A stretch of 64,000 nucleotides of DNA from Aquificaceae bacterium. GTDB lineage: Bacteria; Aquificota; Aquificia; Aquificales; Aquificaceae. A program made the position numbers and the translations under genes. Positions 60,955 to 64,000 of this stretch are shown one piece after another. Position 1 is the first letter of the stretch; each line of letters opens with the position of its first letter. The notes under the pieces were generated by a model, which saw only the letters and a program-made list of their open reading frames with translations, made no database searches and was not told the DNA's origin. The stretch spans positions 62,001 through 126,000 of the forward strand of contig JALWVU010000073.1 in NCBI GenBank assembly GCA_027079305.1. Reading direction: 5' to 3'.

Positions 60955-62041
60955 GTTCCTAATGTGCCGGGTGGAGTTGAAAGTTTATTTCCAATGCTTT
61001 TTCTGAATAATCGTGTTTTGGAGCAGTTCCTAATGTGCCGGGTGGAGTTGAAAGAGGTCTTAATTTTGTGGAGTATAGTTCTTCTGGACAGTTCCTAATG
61101 TGCCGGGTGGAGTTGAAAGTATAGTCAAAAGGTGGTATCACGAAAACGTCTTCCATGTTCCTAATGTGCCGGGTGGAGTTGAAAGTTTGCAGGGATTTTG
61201 AAACTTATAGTATCCAAGGCAGTTCCTAATGTGCCGGGTGGAGTTGAAAGTATGGATGCTAATGAACACAGGTATTTTGTAACTAAGTTCCTAATGTGCC
61301 GGGTGGAGTTGAAAGTGCTGATATAATTGTCAATGTTTTCTATATGAGTTTGTTCCTAATGTGCCGGGTGGAGTTGAAAGTGTGGTTATCTTTGTATCCC
61401 AACCTTTGGAGTTCTTATGTTCCTAATGTGCCGGGTGGAGTTGAAAGTCAGAGGTTGTTAAGTCTATTGAACAAAACTTTGTTAGTTCCTAATGTGCCGG
61501 GTGGAGTTGAAAGTTTTTTATAAAATTTAGAGTGATTGTAAACAACGGCGTTCCTAATGTGCCGGGTGGAGTTGAAAGTAAACTTTATGAGATGCTTAAA
61601 GATTACAATCCTCTCGTTCCTAATGTGCCGGGTGGAGTTGAAAGTCAGGGAGTTATCTATACTCATACTGAAGGAACGATGAGTTCCTAATGTGCCGGGT
61701 GGAGTTGAAAGTAGCTCCTGAGAACATCTGTATATAATTGACTTAAAGTTCCTAATGTGCCGGGTGGAGTTGAAAGTTGGGGATAAACTCTTTTACCATG
61801 AAAGGTTCTAATGATGTTCCTAATGTGCCGGGTGGAGTTGAAAGCCTACTGCCACCGCTTCTGATAAGGAAAGGGCTGAAGTTCCTAATGTGCCGGGTGG
61901 AGTTGAAAGTCAAAGAATTTGGTGGTAAGAAAGTTTTGTATGTTAGTTCCTAATGTGCCGGGTGGAGTTGAAAGCTTAAGTTGAGGATCATTAACGATCC
62001 TCAATCTTGCTAGTTACTAATGCGCCGGGTGGAATTCGAAA
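60955..62041 (+). CRISPR. CRISPR array 2: 17 repeats, 16 spacers
   Basis: The 29-nt repeat starts GTTCCTAATGTGCC, has GGGTGG in the middle (array 1 has GTGTGG) and ends GAGTTGAAAG. Repeats start at 60955, 61026, 61091, 61157, 61222, 61287, 61352, 61419, 61485, 61550, 61616, 61683, 61748, 61816, 61881, 61946 and 62013. The last is degenerate (GTTACTAATGCG, GGAATTCGAAA). The first spacer is 42 nt, others about 35-39. Thirteen of sixteen spacers begin with T. The leader is on the left. Confidence 0.98.
61981..62004. repeat. 9-bp hairpin inside the terminal spacer of array 2
   Basis: TTGAGGATC (61981-61989), loop ATTAAC, GATCCTCAA (61996-62004), a perfect palindrome within the final spacer, immediately before the degenerate terminal repeat. 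It parallels the hairpin in the final spacer of array 1. Confidence 0.85.
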
Positions 62042-62237
62042 CCCTGAGAGCAAACTTTGACTTGCTCCGAATTCATACATCTGCTCTTAATCCGCTGAGG
62101 GAAAGGATATCCCCATGGAGTCATATTTAGGAAATCCGCGAACCTGAAGCTATCTACCCTTTACAGACCTTTGAACACTTCTATGTCTTTCCGGTGGTGT
62201 ATATTAAATAAGACTATAAAGAAAACGGAGGTAAGGG
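62042..62237. other. Trailer of array 2
   Basis: No gene is visible. A small hairpin GAGCAA (62048-62053)/TTGCTC (62062-62067) lies just after the last repeat and could end the pre-crRNA, but it lacks a T-tract. The AT-rich TATATTAAATAAG near 62201-62213 may hold the promoter of the next gene; I see no convincing -35. Confidence 0.4.
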
Positions 62238-62978
62238 ATGAGGAAATCTCTTCTCGTTCTCACAGCGGTTGGTGCGCTTATTTACTCTTGCGGGACCGCC
62301 CAGAGCGGTTCCTGTCCGGGAGAGGGAGAGGTAAAGCAGAGCCTCAGCAAGCTCATAAACAGGGATTTTGAGGTAGAGAAGGTAAAGCCTATGGAATCTG
62401 CTAAAGGAATCTGTGAAGTGGTGGTAAAGGTTGGTCTAAGGCCCGTCGTCCTTTACACAGACTCACAGGCAAAAGTTGTAATAGCGGGGAATGCCTTTAA
62501 GGTGGACACGAGGGAAAACCTCACCCAGAAAACTATGAGCGAATACATGACCGTCTCGAAAGAGATCCTTCAGAAGTTGGAAGGGCTTGTAAACATGACC
62601 TACGGTAAAGGGGACAAATACATATACTACATCACCGACCCAGATTGTCCCTTCTGCAGGAGATTCTCTCCTATACTGAAAGACTGGGCGGACAAGAACA
62701 AGGTCCAGATAAAGGTAATTCTGTATCCCCTCCCCATACATCCCCAAGCAAAGCCCAAGGCTATAGCTATGGTTTGCGACAAAAAGGGATACGATTCTAT
62801 CCACAAAAACGTGAACACCAAGAATCAGTGTGAGGAGGGCAAGAAGGCCATCGAGAACAACCTGAAGTTTCTCCAAGAGATAGGTGTTTCCGGAACTCCC
62901 ACGGTTATAGGAATGAACGGTAAATACATAGTGGGGCTCCCCCGCTCCCCTGAAGAGCTGAATTCCCTCGTTCAGTGA
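62238..62978 (+). CDS. Lipoprotein thiol:disulfide isomerase (DsbC/DsbG-like)
   Basis: A 246-residue envelope protein with a lipoprotein signal (VGALIYSCG, modified cysteine about residue 18). An N-terminal domain (about 30-115) resembles the DsbC dimerisation region; the thioredoxin fold carries the active site DPDCPFCRRF (CPFC) and cis-proline loop SGTPTVIG. A second cysteine pair (VCDKKG and NQCEEG) is also present as in DsbC. It would reshuffle disulfides in exported proteins. CGGAGGTAAGG precedes ATG 62238. Convergent with der. Confidence 0.87.
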   Translation: MRKSLLVLTAVGALIYSCGTAQSGSCPGEGEVKQSLSKLINRDFEVEKVKPMESAKGICEVVVKVGLRPVVLYTDSQAKVVIAGNAFKVDTRENLTQKTMSEYMTVSKEILQKLEGLVNMTYGKGDKYIYYITDPDCPFCRRFSPILKDWADKNKVQIKVILYPLPIHPQAKPKAIAMVCDKKGYDSIHKNVNTKNQCEEGKKAIENNLKFLQEIGVSGTPTVIGMNGKYIVGLPRSPEELNSLVQ

Positions 62979-64000
62979 TCAGTCCCTTCCTCTTAGGATC
63001 AGCTTAAGAGGGGAGTGCCTTATTTTAAGGTGCTCCCTGAGGCGCTTTATAAAGAATCTCTTGTAGCTTTCCTTCCATCCTTCGGGATCGTTGGTTATTA
63101 CCACGATCGTTGGAGGCTTTATATCCTCTTGAAAGGCGTAGTATACCTTTATCTCTTTGCCCTTATAGGGGGGAGGAGGTTTTTCCCTTATTATCCTCTC
63201 TACAGCCCTGTTCACGAAGGAGGTTTTATGTTTCTTTGTATAGTCTTCGTATACGAGCAGTGTTTTCTCAAGAAGATCTTCCACACCCTTTCCTTCGGTC
63301 GCGACAGTAAAAGCGATCGGGGCAAAGTCGAGGAAAAAAAGATCTTTGCGGATGAGCTCTTCTACCTCTTCTTCAGAAAGGGGGCAGAGGTCCATCTTGT
63401 TCGCCACTATCACACATCCTTTAAATCTCCTCTCTATTAGGCCTCCGAGCCTCTTGTCCTGCCTCGTCACACCTTCGCTCGCATCGACTATTAAGCAGAC
63501 CACATCGGAGATATCTATAGCTTTGAGCGTCCTCCCTACGGAGAAAAACTCCACGCCGTATTCAACTCTGGAAGGCCTTCTCACGCCTGCGGTGTCTATA
63601 AGAACAAAATTCTTATCCTTCCACTTGAAGGGCACCTCAACCGTATCCCTCGTCGTCCCCGCAACGGGGGAAACTATCACTCTCTCTTCCCTCAAAAGAG
63701 CGTTCAGTAGAGAGGACTTACCCACGTTGGGCCTTCCCACGAAAGCGATCCGCACACCCTCATAATTCAGGTCTACCTTTTCCTCTTTTAACCTCTTCAC
63801 GATCTCGTCGAGTAACTCCCCCACACCTCTGCCGTGGACCGCGGAAATCGGGAATAGATTTTCAAAACCGAGGGAGTAAAACTCGAGAACATTTTTCTCG
63901 TCCTTCTCCGTATCCACCTTGTTCACAACGAGGAGGACCTTCTCCTTTTCTGGATACAGAAGCTTTGCTATCTCCTCGTCTAAAGGAGTTATACCGTCCC
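62979..64000 (-). CDS. der: GTPase Der/EngA (5' part outside window)
   Basis: Ribosome-assembly GTPase with two G domains. The frame stays open to the window edge, where the end of the first G domain is read (DEEIAKLLYPEKEKVLLVV then NKVD, the G4 motif). The second G domain is complete: AFVGRPNVGKSSLLNALL, VAGTTRDTVEVPF, DTAGVRR and NKMD. The C-terminal KH-like domain ends in PLKLILRGRD. The ATG at 63926 is internal, not the real start. It adjoins the disulfide isomerase gene tail to tail. Confidence 0.95.
   Translation of the reverse strand, partial: DGITPLDEEIAKLLYPEKEKVLLVVNKVDTEKDEKNVLEFYSLGFENLFPISAVHGRGVGELLDEIVKRLKEEKVDLNYEGVRIAFVGRPNVGKSSLLNALLREERVIVSPVAGTTRDTVEVPFKWKDKNFVLIDTAGVRRPSRVEYGVEFFSVGRTLKAIDISDVVCLIVDASEGVTRQDKRLGGLIERRFKGCVIVANKMDLCPLSEEEVEELIRKDLFFLDFAPIAFTVATEGKGVEDLLEKTLLVYEDYTKKHKTSFVNRAVERIIREKPPPPYKGKEIKVYYAFQEDIKPPTIVVITNDPEGWKESYKRFFIKRLREHLKIRHSPLKLILRGRD

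Noticed and set aside
14027-61156. An 11-nt match on opposite strands (TTTTGACTATA) between array 1 spacer 6 and array 2 spacer 3
   Set aside because: A match of this length among about 32 spacers is not far from chance; it does not show a shared target.
60907-61666. Reading frames across array 2
   Set aside because: Same repeat-derived artefact as in array 1.

Overview
The window looks like a chromosome segment from a thermophilic member of the Aquificales, probably near Aquifex, Hydrogenivirga or Hydrogenobacter. The placement is inference from gene content: a branched-chain polyamine synthase (bpsA) typical of hyperthermophiles, a compact three-gene cytochrome bc1 operon, flagellar genes, MsbA and outer-membrane proteins of a diderm, very tight gene packing with many overlaps (including convergent gene ends), and CRISPR repeats that resemble those I remember from Aquifex. 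I could not run a database search.

Left end (1-14.9 kb): a composite CRISPR-Cas island. It starts inside cmr2/cas10 and continues through cmr3, cmr4, cmr5 and cmr6 (type III-B). Next comes a membrane protein with four predicted helices and a C-terminal CARF-like domain. A type I-B (Tneap-like) operon follows: cas7, cas5, cas8/cst1, two small exported proteins of unknown function, cas3, cas4, cas1, cas2. A tiny ribbon-helix-helix gene that faces cas2 lies before a leader and CRISPR array 1 (17 repeats), then tRNA-Leu(CAG). A second array (17 repeats) with a paralogous leader lies 47 kb away at 60.7-62.0 kb with no cas genes. No cas6 is visible. Because Cas10 keeps its GGDD cyclase motif and the membrane protein carries a CARF-like domain, the most interesting hypothesis is a cyclic-oligoadenylate-triggered membrane effector, possibly linked to the two exported proteins embedded in the same operon.

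Middle (14.9-38.6 kb): mostly housekeeping. YmdB-like phosphoesterase and lytic transglycosylase; a co-directional block with a GNAT acetyltransferase, LolD, a MidA-like methyltransferase, gcvH, gcvPA and a CBS-GGDEF protein; argD, a nitrilase-family hydrolase, a MATE exporter, atpC, a TrmN6-like methyltransferase, a DUF507 protein, an M23 peptidase, bpsA, an outer-membrane protein, tlyA, an unusual protein with degenerate receiver and metallo-beta-lactamase-like domains, lepB, rlmN, rpoZ, gmk, msbA. A flgG-flgA pair lies behind a near-consensus sigma-28 promoter.

Right half (38.7-64 kb): petABC (Rieske, cytochrome b, cytochrome c1); a sensory module (binding lipoprotein, histidine kinase, NtrC-type regulator) followed by tandem palindromes and a near-perfect sigma-54 promoter in front of a Tat-exported DsrE-like protein and a porin; an OsmC-like gene, trpA, tRNA-Val(CAC), miaA; a leftward operon including tilS, ftsH, leuC, mtnP, a FUN14 protein, a sodium symporter, a DUF4149 membrane protein and a RusA-like nuclease; leuA; CRISPR array 2; a lipoprotein disulfide isomerase; and der, which runs off the right edge.
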